Positions 18,386-27,165 of a stretch of DNA of 57,762 nucleotides are shown here, piece by piece. Origin of the DNA: Moraxellaceae bacterium (lineage in GTDB: Bacteria; Pseudomonadota; Gammaproteobacteria; Pseudomonadales; Moraxellaceae); NCBI GenBank assembly GCA_029267635.1, contig JAJUIK010000015.1, positions 1-57,762 on the forward strand, given 5' to 3'. The notes under the pieces are model-generated. The model saw only the letters and a program-made list of their open reading frames with translations. It was not told the DNA's origin and made no database searches. The translations under genes were made by a program, and so were the position numbers. Numbering within the stretch: position 1 is the stretch's first letter; each line of letters opens with the position of its first letter.

Positions 18386-19090
18386 TTATAATGTCGCGAG
18401 AGTGTCAGGTTCAGGTTGTTGTAAAGTAAGTAGTTGTGCAATGACTTGATGTAACTGCGCGACATCATTGACTATACAGTCGGCTTGCCACGCTGTTAAG
18501 TTATCTTTGTGCTGTAAAGGTAAATAACCGTAGGCAGCCAAAATAGTATACATTTCCGCATTGCGTCCAGCATCAATATCCCGTGGATGATCCCCGACAT
18601 AAATGATGTGTTGGGCCGGAATATTTAATTGATTGGCCGCCAGATACATCGGCTCTGGGTCTGGTTTGGTCTTACTGACATCTTCCGGACAGACCAGCAC
18701 TGCACAGCGTTCAGTAAGATTCAGTGCTGCAAGCAAGGATTCACTCAGGCCACGCGGTTTGTTGGTGACAATGCCCCAAGGGATCTGATGGGCTTCGAGT
18801 TGTTCCAGCAGCGGATACATGCCTGCGAACAGGTCGGTATCCACAGCAATGTCGGCGCCGTACAAATCTAGAAAACGCTGGCGATGCGCCAAAAACACCG
18901 GATCGGTCACATCCAGTTCAGGATAAACCAGTTTCACCATGGCACGCGCACCTTCCGATACCTGGGTACGGATCAGCTCAGCATCCACAATTTCACGGCC
19001 TTCCGCACGGCACATATCCTGGATGATGCGGATAAAGTCGGCTGCTGTGTCTATTAAAGTGCCATCAAGATCAAATAAAACCGCTTTCAT
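18386..19090 (-). CDS. mupP: HAD phosphatase, MupP-like (N-acetylmuramate 6-phosphate phosphatase)
   Basis: A 234-residue HAD hydrolase of the Gph type. The nucleophile motif FDLDGTLID is at residues 6-14, with Asp7 and Asp9. A TNKPRG motif carries the Thr of motif II, and IYVGDHPRDIDAGRNA supplies the acidic motif IV. It sits between ubiG and a YciK-like SDR, the context of Pseudomonas mupP. MupP feeds MurNAc back into the anabolic peptidoglycan recycling route that bypasses MurA. Phosphoglycolate phosphatase (Gph) remains an alternative; context favours MupP. It directly abuts the ubiG stop codon. Confidence 0.82.
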   Translation of the reverse strand: MKAVLFDLDGTLIDTAADFIRIIQDMCRAEGREIVDAELIRTQVSEGARAMVKLVYPELDVTDPVFLAHRQRFLDLYGADIAVDTDLFAGMYPLLEQLEAHQIPWGIVTNKPRGLSESLLAALNLTERCAVLVCPEDVSKTKPDPEPMYLAANQLNIPAQHIIYVGDHPRDIDAGRNAEMYTILAAYGYLPLQHKDNLTAWQADCIVNDVAQLHQVIAQLLTLQQPEPDTLATL

Positions 19091-19804
19091 TTAGGCCTCG
19101 GTATTTACGGTATAGACCATATAGTTCACATCAACATTCGGCGCCAGCCAGTAGCGTTTGGTGATCGGGTTGTAATGCAAACCGGTCATTTCTTTTAGTT
19201 GCAGGCCAGCATTGCGGATATCCTGTGCCAATTCGGATGGACGGATAAATTTATGATAGTCATGCGTGCCTTTCGGTAACATGCGCAGCACATATTCCGC
19301 GCCAATGATCGCAAACAGATAAGCTTTCGGATTACGGTTAATGGTCGAGAAGAACACTTGGCCGCCCGGTTTGACCAGGGTCTGGCAGGCTTTGATAATC
19401 GACGCCGGATCGGGTACATGCTCCAGCATTTCCATACAGGTCACCACATCATATTGACCGGCTTGTTCCTTGGCGAGTTCTTCGACTGGAATCTGGCGGT
19501 ATTCAATATTCTGTACATTGTCCTGTTCAGCGTGCAAACGGCCGACGGCTAAAGGCGCTTCGCCCATATCGATCCCGAGCACATTTGCCCCACGACGTGC
19601 CATGCTTTCGGCCAGAATACCACCGCCACAGCCGACATCGAGCACCTTTTTACCACTCAGGCCGCCACTATGTTCATCAATCCAGTTCAGACGTAACGGG
19701 TTAATCTGATGTAGCGGACGGAATTCAGAATGCTGGTCCCACCATTTGGCAGCAAGTGCTTCGAATTTAGCAATTTCTTGTGGATCAACATTCAGTTGCG
19801 ACAT
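19091..19804 (-). CDS. ubiG: Ubiquinone biosynthesis O-methyltransferase
   Basis: UbiG performs both O-methylation steps of ubiquinone synthesis. This 237-residue SAM enzyme shows motif [13 protein letters not shown] (around residues 55-66), followed by GIDMGEAPL, and the UbiG-typical start [19 protein letters not shown]. It is the first gene of ubiG-mupP-SDR, with no gap before mupP. Confidence 0.95.
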   Translation of the reverse strand: MSQLNVDPQEIAKFEALAAKWWDQHSEFRPLHQINPLRLNWIDEHSGGLSGKKVLDVGCGGGILAESMARRGANVLGIDMGEAPLAVGRLHAEQDNVQNIEYRQIPVEELAKEQAGQYDVVTCMEMLEHVPDPASIIKACQTLVKPGGQVFFSTINRNPKAYLFAIIGAEYVLRMLPKGTHDYHKFIRPSELAQDIRNAGLQLKEMTGLHYNPITKRYWLAPNVDVNYMVYTVNTEA

Positions 19805-19984
19805 GAAGGCACCTCAATTTAGCGGGTTATCATCGGAAAAATTCTGTCTTGCTAGTGTAGCGTCAATTCGAAAAAAAGCGATAAATCCGATAAAAAAGTT
19901 CACACAAGCAAAACCATTTCAGCATATTTGTTTTATATTGAGCGACTATGCTACGCATAACAATGAATGAGGAAAATAAACTCC

Positions 19985-20602
19985 ATGAAAAAGTTTCTTT
20001 TGGGCAGCGTGTCGGCCGCAGTGATGCTGTTTTCAGGTTCAGTCATGGCCGCCAATTTTGTCGCAGGTCAGGACTATACTGTTGTTGCCAATCCGGTGAA
20101 GGTTGAAGTTCCGGGTAAAATCGAAGTCCGTGAATTCTTCTGGTATGGTTGCCCACACTGTTTTGTGTTGGAGCCGCACATGCAGTCTTGGTTAAAGAAA
20201 CTGCCAAAAGATGTACGTTTTGTGCGTACACCAGCGGCGATGAATCCGGTATGGGAACATGGCGCACGCGGTTATTATGTCTCTGAAGCTTTGGGCGTGC
20301 GTAAACGCAGTCACTTGCCGTTATTCCATGCGATCCATGTGAATAAACAGCAGATTTTTGATCAGGCATCGCAAGCGAAATTCTTTACCCGCTATGGCGT
20401 GCCAGAAGCGAAATTTAACAGTCTGTACAATTCCTTTGCGATTAGTGCCAAAGTGGCACAGTCCAAACGTTTGGCACAGCAATACCAGTTGACTGGCGTA
20501 CCTGCAGTGGTGGTCAATGGTAAATATGTGGTGCAAGGTGAAGATGCCAAAGTGACCCAAGTGGTCAATTACCTGATTGCAAAAGAGCGCACCGGTAAAT
20601 AA
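19985..20602 (+). CDS. dsbA: Thiol:disulfide interchange protein DsbA
   Basis: The periplasmic oxidase that introduces disulfide bonds. It has 205 residues with a signal peptide cleaved around VMAANF (residue about 23). The active site CPHC is at Cys56-Cys59 within FFWYGCPHCF, and the cis-proline is P173 in GVPAVVV. ATG at 19985 was chosen over 19967 because it starts the MKK signal peptide and has GAGGA upstream. It is monocistronic, divergent from ubiG, with a terminator after it. Confidence 0.95.
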   Translation: MKKFLLGSVSAAVMLFSGSVMAANFVAGQDYTVVANPVKVEVPGKIEVREFFWYGCPHCFVLEPHMQSWLKKLPKDVRFVRTPAAMNPVWEHGARGYYVSEALGVRKRSHLPLFHAIHVNKQQIFDQASQAKFFTRYGVPEAKFNSLYNSFAISAKVAQSKRLAQQYQLTGVPAVVVNGKYVVQGEDAKVTQVVNYLIAKERTGK

Positions 20603-20615
20603 GTTCAGCATTTAC

Positions 20616-20642
20616 AAAAAGCCCGCTTCTGCGGGTTTTTTG
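20616..20642 (+). terminator. dsbA terminator
   Basis: CCCGC and GCGGG enclose TTCT and are followed by a six-T run. The A run on the other side could also serve the convergent TetR gene. Confidence 0.88.
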
Positions 20643-20650
20643 TTGCGTAT

Positions 20651-21304
20651 TTAAGCCGATATTATGGGTTGTCGGGTAGAGTGTGAAATGCCACAGAACA
20701 ACAAATGCAGCTGGGTTTGACTCTGCTCAAGCAGGATCAGGCGTTGCTGCTGGGCTTCCACAATATCGGTGTATTGGGCCAGATGAATCCAGGACATGGC
20801 CCAGTTTTGCGCCAGCTGAATCAGCAGATGGCCCAAAGCCTCACGCTCTTTGCAGGGTAAGGCTTGGGTTGCAGCGTGTTGCTTTAAATTATAAATGCAA
20901 TCTTCAATCAGAAAATTGATTTCCCGTTCAATGGCTTGGCGTACCAGTGCGCAGCCACCCCAACGCTCGGCAATGATAAAAATCCAGGCAGGTGGATAAG
21001 CATCAACGGCCTGAAAAAACAGCTGTAGGGTGTGTTCTACGGTATGTTGTGGTTGTTGTAAGGCCGCTGCACTGAGCTGATACAGCACTTTTTTTAAATG
21101 CAGAGCAGCCTGATCGACCAGCTCCAGTCCCAGATGCTCCATATCTGGAAAATGGCGGTAAAAGGCGGTTGGGGCCAGTCCAACTTCACGGGCAACTTCA
21201 CGCAGACTCAGGCTGCTAAAAGAACGTCCTGCCGTGCAGAGCTGCAGCACCGCGTCCAGTAAGGCTTGATGACTTTGTTGCTTACGTGCATCACGAATCG
21301 ACAT
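20651..21304 (-). CDS. TetR-family regulator, FabR-like
   Basis: A 217-residue repressor. The DNA-binding region RSFSSLSLREVAREVGLAPTAFYRHF (around residues 27-52, given as a landmark with key residues SLREVA and YRHF) is nearly the FabR/DesT sequence. The continuation DMEHLGLELVDQ also fits FabR. FabR-type proteins sense the unsaturated-to-saturated acyl balance and repress desaturase genes. No fatty-acid gene is adjacent, so the target is inferred. It is divergent from rph; a palindrome at 21375-21398 may be its operator. Confidence 0.82.
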   Translation of the reverse strand: MSIRDARKQQSHQALLDAVLQLCTAGRSFSSLSLREVAREVGLAPTAFYRHFPDMEHLGLELVDQAALHLKKVLYQLSAAALQQPQHTVEHTLQLFFQAVDAYPPAWIFIIAERWGGCALVRQAIEREINFLIEDCIYNLKQHAATQALPCKEREALGHLLIQLAQNWAMSWIHLAQYTDIVEAQQQRLILLEQSQTQLHLLFCGISHSTRQPIISA

Positions 21305-21374
21305 AAGTAGCCCCTGCCAAAGAAATGAACAAAGTCTAGCAAAAAGCCAAGCTAAAAAGAGGATTTGTTACAAG

Positions 21375-21398
21375 AAAAGTGACACAGTTATCACTTTT
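21375..21398. promoter_or_regulatory. Candidate TetR operator between the FabR-like gene and rph
   Basis: AAAAGTGA and TCACTTTT are exact 8-bp complements with 8 nt between them. They lie 70 nt upstream of the regulator start and 17 nt upstream of the rph -35 box. The size and symmetry suit a TetR dimer site, so autoregulation is plausible. Confidence 0.45.
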
Positions 21399-21414
21399 TA
21401 AGGCGTGGCATTTT

Positions 21415-21443
21415 TTATGATTACGCAGTGCCTCTGCTATACT
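21415..21443 (+). promoter_or_regulatory. Promoter of rph
   Basis: An extended -10, TGCTATACT (TATACT at 21438-21443), is preceded at exactly 17 bp by TTATGA (21415-21420). It lies 40 bp upstream of the rph start, which has its own AGGAAG ribosome site at 21474-21479. Confidence 0.65.
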
Positions 21444-21483
21444 AGGCCACTTTCATACCCAATCAAGAGATACAGGAAGCCTT

Positions 21484-22200
21484 ATGCGTATTGACCAGCG
21501 AGCACTTGACCAACTTCGTGAGATTAAGATCACGCGTAATTATACCCGTTATGCTGAAGGTTCAGTGTTGGTTGAATTTGGTCATACCAAGGTGCTTTGC
21601 ACGGCCAGTGTCGATAATTCCGTACCGCGTTTCTTGAAAGGCAAGGGGCAGGGCTGGGTGACTGCTGAATACGGCATGTTGCCACGTTCGACGCATACCC
21701 GCAGTGACCGCGAAGCAGCACGTGGCAAACAAAGTGGCCGTACCCAAGAAATCCAGCGTTTGATTGGCCGTAGCCTGCGCGCCATGGTGGATTTGAAAAA
21801 ACTTGGTGAAAATACCATTACCATTGACTGTGACGTGATTCAGGCGGATGGCGGTACCCGTACTGCCGCGATTACCGGTGGAGCCGTAGCTTTGGTGGAT
21901 GCCATGAATGTGTTACTAAGCCAGAAAAAAATCAAGCATGATCCATTAACTGGTCTGGTTGCTGCAGTATCGGTAGGGATGTATCAGGGCGATGTCTTGC
22001 TTGACCTCTGTTACGAAGAAGATTCTAACTGTGAAACCGACTTGAATGTAGTAATGACGCAATCAGGTGAGTTTATTGAAATTCAGGGTACTGCAGAAGA
22101 CAAGCCATTCACGCGTCAACAGGCCGACCAGATGTTGGCTTTGGCCGAACAGGGCATTCAAACCCTAGTGCAAAAACAGCAAGAAGCTTTGGGTTGGTAA
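21484..22200 (+). CDS. rph: Ribonuclease PH
   Basis: A 238-residue phosphorolytic 3'-5' exoribonuclease that trims tRNA 3' ends. Family signatures are present throughout: the start [14 protein letters not shown], the substrate-contact segment [24 protein letters not shown] and the phosphate/active-site motif [12 protein letters not shown]. It has the normal length and is not truncated as in E. coli K-12. It is monocistronic with a clear promoter and terminator. Confidence 0.97.
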   Translation: MRIDQRALDQLREIKITRNYTRYAEGSVLVEFGHTKVLCTASVDNSVPRFLKGKGQGWVTAEYGMLPRSTHTRSDREAARGKQSGRTQEIQRLIGRSLRAMVDLKKLGENTITIDCDVIQADGGTRTAAITGGAVALVDAMNVLLSQKKIKHDPLTGLVAAVSVGMYQGDVLLDLCYEEDSNCETDLNVVMTQSGEFIEIQGTAEDKPFTRQQADQMLALAEQGIQTLVQKQQEALGW

Positions 22201-22221
22201 TCACGAGCATTTAATCGCCCA

Positions 22222-22252
22222 TAAAAAAACCCGCAATCGCGGGTTTTTTTAT
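22222..22252. terminator. Bidirectional terminator between rph and nadC
   Basis: ACCCGC and GCGGGT around ATC-type loop bases, flanked by seven A and seven T. It serves rph and the convergent nadC. Confidence 0.9.
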
Positions 22253-22262
22253 TTTGGGTATT

Positions 22263-23108
22263 TTATGCATTAAAACGCATGGATAAATCCACCGCTTTGA
22301 CATCTTTGGTCAATGCACCCATGGAAATATAATCCACACCGGTCGAAGCCACTTCGCGTAGATTGGCCAGGGTGATGTTACCCGAAGCTTCAAGCTTACA
22401 ACGGCCTGCCACATGCTGCACGGCATCAATCATTTGCTGCTGGCTGAAATTATCCAGCATGACAATGTCGGCACCCGCTTCAAGCGCCTGATTCAGTTCA
22501 TCCCAAGTTTCTACTTCGACTTCGACAGGTTTACCCGGTGCAATTTCATGGGCTTTGGCGATCGCTTGTGGGATGCCGCCTGCTGCCATGATATGGTTTT
22601 CTTTGATCAGGAAGGCATCAAACAGACCCAAACGGTGATTTTGTCCGCCACCGACCGTTACCGCATATTTCTGCGCAATGCGCAGACCCGGAATGGTTTT
22701 GCGGGTATCGAGCAGTTTGGTCTGTAAGCCTTCTAGCTCTTTCACATAGTGTGCGACTTTGGTCGCCACGGCAGACAAGGTTTGCACAAAATTCAGTGCT
22801 GGACGTTCAACGGTTAATAGGCTGCGTGCTGAACCGGCCAGTTTCAAAAAGGCTCCGTTGGCCTGAACCTGTTCACCTTCCTGTTTTAACCATTCGATTT
22901 TCACGTTTGGATCATAGGCTTGAATGAGTGCATTGACCCAAGGCTGACCGGCTAAAACCATGTCTTCACGGGTAATGATGGTGGCAGTGGCCTGTTCATC
23001 TTCAGGCGTGAGCAACGCGGTAATATCCCCATCCCCGATATCTTCTTGTAATGCTTGTTGAATGTTGATCTGAATGGATTGCTCAAGCAAAGATTGAGGT
23101 ATGCTCAT
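22263..23108 (-). CDS. nadC: Nicotinate-nucleotide pyrophosphorylase (carboxylating)
   Basis: NadC (quinolinate phosphoribosyltransferase) makes nicotinate mononucleotide from quinolinate and PRPP. The 281-residue protein shows the type II PRTase signatures DTRKTIPGLR, HRLGLFDAFLIKENH and EASGNITLANL. ATG at 23108 was chosen over the upstream in-frame start at 23159 because it is the family N-terminus; the extension would reach into the ampD promoter region. It is divergent from ampD. Confidence 0.95.
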   Translation of the reverse strand: MSIPQSLLEQSIQINIQQALQEDIGDGDITALLTPEDEQATATIITREDMVLAGQPWVNALIQAYDPNVKIEWLKQEGEQVQANGAFLKLAGSARSLLTVERPALNFVQTLSAVATKVAHYVKELEGLQTKLLDTRKTIPGLRIAQKYAVTVGGGQNHRLGLFDAFLIKENHIMAAGGIPQAIAKAHEIAPGKPVEVEVETWDELNQALEAGADIVMLDNFSQQQMIDAVQHVAGRCKLEASGNITLANLREVASTGVDYISMGALTKDVKAVDLSMRFNA

Positions 23109-23276
23109 AGGATTTCCGTGTTGTTTCTGGCCTATAAAAAGTGTGCAATATATTAGCACTGTGCTGCCAAAAAGGGATGATTTTCAATTTGCTTTTTGTC
23201 GCGCTACACTTGGCGGCATATCAAACACGGCTTTTACCGATCTCAGCGGTCAGGCTACAGCGCAATAGGGGAACGC

Positions 23277-23858
23277 ATGCAACACAGTGCAGCACATTTT
23301 CAGGTGAAGAATGGACAACTGCTGGGTGCCCGATTTGTGCCTTCGCCCAATTTTAATGACCGCCCTGCACACACCGAGATCCAGCTGGTGGTCATTCATA
23401 ATATCAGCTTGCCGCCGTCGCAATTTGGCGGCGGCTATATTGAGCAATTTTTTCAGAATCAGCTGGACTGGCAGGCGCATCCGTATTTTCAGACCATTGA
23501 GGGCATGCAGGTTTCGGCTCACCTGTTGATTTTACGCAGTGGTGAAGTGCTGCAGTTTGTCAATTTCAATGACCGGGCCTGGCATGCCGGTCGTTCCAGT
23601 TATCTGGGCAAAAAAGAATGTAATGACTATTCGATTGGCATTGAACTCGAAGGCAGTGACGACCAGCCGTTTGAGTCGGTGCAGTATGCGGTTCTGGCTC
23701 AGGTAGTGGAGAGTCTGCAACAGGCTTATCCTAAAATCCAGCAGCATCTGGCCGGTCATTCGGATATTGCCCCGGGACGCAAAACCGATCCAGGACCGTA
23801 TTTCGACTGGCATTATTTCCGTGAGCTGTTGCAGCAAAAAAAAAGCACGCATAAATGA
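23277..23858 (+). CDS. ampD: 1,6-anhydro-N-acetylmuramyl-L-alanine amidase AmpD
   Basis: A cytoplasmic zinc amidase that cleaves anhydro-muropeptides during peptidoglycan recycling. In Enterobacteriaceae and Pseudomonas, AmpD loss de-represses AmpC. The 193-residue protein has zinc ligands H41 (VVIHNIS), H161 (GHSDIAPGRKTDPG) and D171, and Lys in GRKTDPG as the catalytic partner. ATG at 23277 gives the normal length. It precedes murJ by about 70 bp in the same direction. Together with mupP it makes this window rich in wall-recycling genes. Confidence 0.94.
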   Translation: MQHSAAHFQVKNGQLLGARFVPSPNFNDRPAHTEIQLVVIHNISLPPSQFGGGYIEQFFQNQLDWQAHPYFQTIEGMQVSAHLLILRSGEVLQFVNFNDRAWHAGRSSYLGKKECNDYSIGIELEGSDDQPFESVQYAVLAQVVESLQQAYPKIQQHLAGHSDIAPGRKTDPGPYFDWHYFRELLQQKKSTHK

Positions 23859-23926
23859 ATTAGCAACGAAATTCCGCCTGAGTTTTCTTTACAATAAGCG
23901 CTTATTTTTAAACTTAGGTGGGTGCG

Positions 23927-25468
23927 ATGGCGCTGTGGCGATCGACTATGGTAGTCAGTGCAATGACCATGCTGTCCCGAATTATGGGGCTGGTCCGCGA
24001 TGTGGTCTTGCTAAATGTATTTGGTGCAGGCAAAGAGTTCGATATTTTCGTGGTCGCTTTCCGCATTCCCAACTTTTTCCGACGCCTGTTTGCTGAGGGG
24101 GCTTTTTCCCAGGCTTTTATTCCGGTGCTGACTGAATATAAGACCAGCCGTGCCCATGCCGAAGTCCAGATCCTGATTAGCCGGGTGTTTGGTTGCCTGC
24201 TTATGGTCATGTCAACGCTGACGCTGGTGGCGATGATTATTGCACCGGCGATTGTCTATATTTATGCGCCTGGTTTCCATGGCGATGCCGAGAAGTTTGA
24301 TCAGGCTGTGGAGATGTTTCGCCTGACCATTCCTTATCTGATGTTTATGTCGCTCACGGCCTTTGCCAGCAGTATTCTCAACAGCTATGGTTCCTTTACC
24401 ACCCCGGCATTTTCACCGGTGTTGCTGAATATTGCGATGATTGCCGGTGCCTGGTGGCTGACACCGTATATGGCTGAGCCGATTATGGCGTTGGGTTGGT
24501 CGGTGGTCGCGGCGGGTGTACTGCAGCTGGCATTACAGATTCCTGAGTTATGGCGCAAAAATTTGCTGATTCCACCGAAAGTCGATTTTAAACATGAAGG
24601 GGTCGAGCGCATTTTAAAATTGATGCTGCCCGCTCTGTTCGGCGTATCAGTGACCCAAATCAATCTGTTGCTGAACACCATCTGGGCATCCTTCATGCAG
24701 GATGGATCCGTATCCTGGTTATACAGTGCCGAGCGGATGACGGAGTTGCCACTCGGTTTGATTGGTGTGGCGATTGGTACCGTGATTTTACCATCGCTGT
24801 CGGCACGTCATGCCGAACATGATCAGGCCAAGTTCAGAGCCATGCTGGACTGGGCCGCACGGGTGATTATTTTGGTCGGGATCCCGGCCAGTATTGCACT
24901 GTTTATGCTGTCGACCCCGATTATTCAGGCCCTGTTCCAGCGCGGGCAGTTCACGGTACAGGATACGGAAATGACTGCACTGGCACTGCAGTGTATGAGT
25001 GCCGGGGTGATTTCTTTCATGTTGATCAAGGTGTTTGCTCCAGGCTTCTATGCCCAGCAGGATACCAAAACACCGGTACGCGTCGGTTTGATGTCGGTTG
25101 CGGCGAATGCGATTTTAAACGTGGTGTTTCTCGGTTTCTTTAAACTGATCGACTGGCAGGCCGAGCACATGGCACTGGCATTGGCTTCTTCCGGTTCCGC
25201 CTTAGTGAACGCTGGATTGCTCTATTATTATCTGCATAAACGGCACATTTTCCGTTTTGGCGGCCACTGGAAAAAGCTGATGCTGCAATATAGCATAGCG
25301 AATGTGACGATGATCGTTGCCTTGTGGTATGGCCTGAGCTGGTATAATGGCGAGGTATCACAATGGCTGCGTGTGGCTGAATTGACCGGGCTTTGTCTCT
25401 TGGGTGTTGTGGCCTATGTGGTCGGTTTGTTGGCTACGGGCTTCAGACCTCGTCATTTAAAACACTAA
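23927..25468 (+). CDS. murJ: Lipid II flippase MurJ
   Basis: A 513-residue MOP-superfamily protein with about fourteen membrane segments that moves lipid II across the inner membrane. The N-terminus SAMTMLSRIMGLVRDVV and the segments RIPNFFRRLFAEGAFSQAFIPVL and RMTELPLGLIGVAIGTVILP are MurJ signatures and include the essential arginines. An in-frame GTG exists at 23918, but ATG at 23927 has AGGTGG just upstream and matches homologous N-termini. Confidence 0.95.
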   Translation: MALWRSTMVVSAMTMLSRIMGLVRDVVLLNVFGAGKEFDIFVVAFRIPNFFRRLFAEGAFSQAFIPVLTEYKTSRAHAEVQILISRVFGCLLMVMSTLTLVAMIIAPAIVYIYAPGFHGDAEKFDQAVEMFRLTIPYLMFMSLTAFASSILNSYGSFTTPAFSPVLLNIAMIAGAWWLTPYMAEPIMALGWSVVAAGVLQLALQIPELWRKNLLIPPKVDFKHEGVERILKLMLPALFGVSVTQINLLLNTIWASFMQDGSVSWLYSAERMTELPLGLIGVAIGTVILPSLSARHAEHDQAKFRAMLDWAARVIILVGIPASIALFMLSTPIIQALFQRGQFTVQDTEMTALALQCMSAGVISFMLIKVFAPGFYAQQDTKTPVRVGLMSVAANAILNVVFLGFFKLIDWQAEHMALALASSGSALVNAGLLYYYLHKRHIFRFGGHWKKLMLQYSIANVTMIVALWYGLSWYNGEVSQWLRVAELTGLCLLGVVAYVVGLLATGFRPRHLKH

Positions 25469-25483
25469 GTAATTCAAGACGTA

Positions 25484-25509
25484 AAAAACACCGCATTGCG
25501 GTGTTTTTG
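25484..25509. terminator. Bidirectional terminator between murJ and the FKBP gene
   Basis: ACACCGC and GCGGTGT pair around ATT, flanked by six A and five T. Confidence 0.9.
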
Positions 25510-25531
25510 CTTTAGGTGTTTTGATCCAGGT

Positions 25532-26224
25532 TTATTGTTGTACGACTTTAATCAGTTCGACATCAAAAATTAGGGTGCTGTTGGGACCAATCACATCACC
25601 TGAACCGATCTCGCCATAGGCCAAACGTGCTGGAATAAAGAAGCGGGATTTGCCACCTTCTTTCATGGTTTGCAAACCTTCTGTCCAGCCGGCGATCACC
25701 TGGCTGAGTTGGAACTCCACCGGTTGCTGGCGTGCAATCGAACTATCAAAAACAGTACCATCCAGCAAACGACCTTCATAATGTACTTTTACGGTCGATT
25801 TTGCTTTAGGTGCTTGGCCTTTACCTGCTTGCAATACCTGGTATTGCAACCCCGATTTGGTGGTCATGATGTTGGCTTTTTTCGCGTTCTGTGCCAGGAA
25901 CGCAGAACCTTCTCTGGCATTTTGATCTGCGATTTTCTGAAATTCAATCAATTGCTTGGCTTCGGTTTGACGCTTATATTCACTGAGTGCCTTGCCCATT
26001 TCTTCATCGCTCAAACTGGACTCCTTGCCTTGTACACCATCTTTCAGGCCTTGCATAAAGGCATCCAGATTCAGGTTTTTTAAGGTATCCGCATTGTTAC
26101 GGCCCATGACATAGCCATAACTATAGCCGGCTTGATCTGCCTGAGGGCTTTTATTGGTCACCGTTGCAGCAAAGGCACCCGGTATGGCAGCCAGCACAGC
26201 AAGGAAAAGAAGGCTCTTTTTCAT
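25532..26224 (-). CDS. fklB: FKBP-type peptidyl-prolyl isomerase, periplasmic (FklB-like)
   Basis: A 230-residue protein with a signal peptide (LAVLAAIPGAFA, cleaved around residue 19), an N-terminal FKBP dimerisation region (YSYGYVMGRN ... NLDAFMQGLKDG) and a C-terminal FKBP domain ([55 protein letters not shown]). It is a Mip/FkpA-type chaperone that isomerises prolines in envelope proteins. It is the second of two tandem paralogues. The fklB-fkpA-wzc order is the usual left border of the Acinetobacter capsule locus. Confidence 0.9.
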   Translation of the reverse strand: MKKSLLFLAVLAAIPGAFAATVTNKSPQADQAGYSYGYVMGRNNADTLKNLNLDAFMQGLKDGVQGKESSLSDEEMGKALSEYKRQTEAKQLIEFQKIADQNAREGSAFLAQNAKKANIMTTKSGLQYQVLQAGKGQAPKAKSTVKVHYEGRLLDGTVFDSSIARQQPVEFQLSQVIAGWTEGLQTMKEGGKSRFFIPARLAYGEIGSGDVIGPNSTLIFDVELIKVVQQ

Positions 26225-26272
26225 AAAGAAATCTCAAAAAAGGAGAGCTTGTGCTCTCCAGAAATTTTGTTG

Positions 26273-26980
26273 TTATTTCACTTGAATCAATTCAACATCA
26301 AAGATCAAGGTACTGTTTGGCGGGATCATACCCGGAACACCTTGTTCACCATAACCCAGTTTGGCTGGAATATAAAGCGTCGCTTTGCCGCCTTCTTTCA
26401 TTAACTGTAAACCTTCAGTCCAGCCTGGAATGACTTGATTGAGAGGGAACTCGATTGGCTGACCACGATCATAGGAGCTGTCAAATACTTTGCCATTAGT
26501 CAATTGACCTTTGTAGTGGACTTTGACAATTGAAGTTGCAGCAGGCTGTTTACCTGTGCCTTCTTTCTCAATTTTGTACTGCAAGCCAGAAGCAGTTGTT
26601 TTTACGCCTGGCTTTTTCGCATTTTCAGTGAGGAAAGTCGCGCTAGATGATTGTGCCTGTTGTGCTTCTTGTAGTTGCTTTTGCTGCATGTCTTTCTGGA
26701 ACTGTGCATAGGCAGCTTGTAATTCTTGTTCGGTATAAGCTGGTTTCTGCTTGGCATGGCCTTCGCGTACACCCGTTACAAAGCTGTTAATATCCAACTC
26801 AGGTGGCGTTTGTTGTGCCACTTCATAGCCGAGTGCATAACTGATTTTTGCAACAGGAGCAGCATCTTTCGCCATTTTGCTGTTTGTAGCAGTTGCCGGC
26901 TGCTGAGTTGCATAGTAAACCGGAATTAGGGCCGCAGCGCCTAAAATGACAGCAACTGCAACAGGTAAGGCTTTACTCAT
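26273..26980 (-). CDS. fkpA: FKBP-type peptidyl-prolyl isomerase FkpA
   Basis: A 235-residue relative of the neighbouring gene with the same two-part layout. It begins with a membrane anchor or uncleaved signal ([20 protein letters not shown]). FKBP motifs: [55 protein letters not shown]. Starts at 27046, 26998 and 26980 are all in frame; 26980 is preferred because it opens the hydrophobic segment and has GGGAAA upstream. It marks the left edge of the polysaccharide region. Confidence 0.9.
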   Translation of the reverse strand: MSKALPVAVAVILGAAALIPVYYATQQPATATNSKMAKDAAPVAKISYALGYEVAQQTPPELDINSFVTGVREGHAKQKPAYTEQELQAAYAQFQKDMQQKQLQEAQQAQSSSATFLTENAKKPGVKTTASGLQYKIEKEGTGKQPAATSIVKVHYKGQLTNGKVFDSSYDRGQPIEFPLNQVIPGWTEGLQLMKEGGKATLYIPAKLGYGEQGVPGMIPPNSTLIFDVELIQVK

Positions 26981-27120
26981 AGGTTTTCCCAAATTCATTT
27001 TATGGTAAAAAAATTTGCTTTTGATCTTAGCAGAATTCGGCTTCAAGCATATCGTGTCTGTTATCGAAACGATAGGATTTTTCTGTGAAGAATTTGTGTT
27101 ATGTATTTGATGTTGGACTA

Positions 27121-27150
27121 AAAAAGCCAGACATTGAGGTCTGGCTTTTT
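27121..27150. terminator. Bidirectional terminator after the first wzc
   Basis: AGCCAGAC and GTCTGGCT form an 8-bp stem with a six-base loop, with five A before and five T after. It ends the first wza-wzc transcript, 16 nt after the wzc stop. Confidence 0.9.
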
Positions 27151-27165
27151 ATCATTTTTCTGTGT

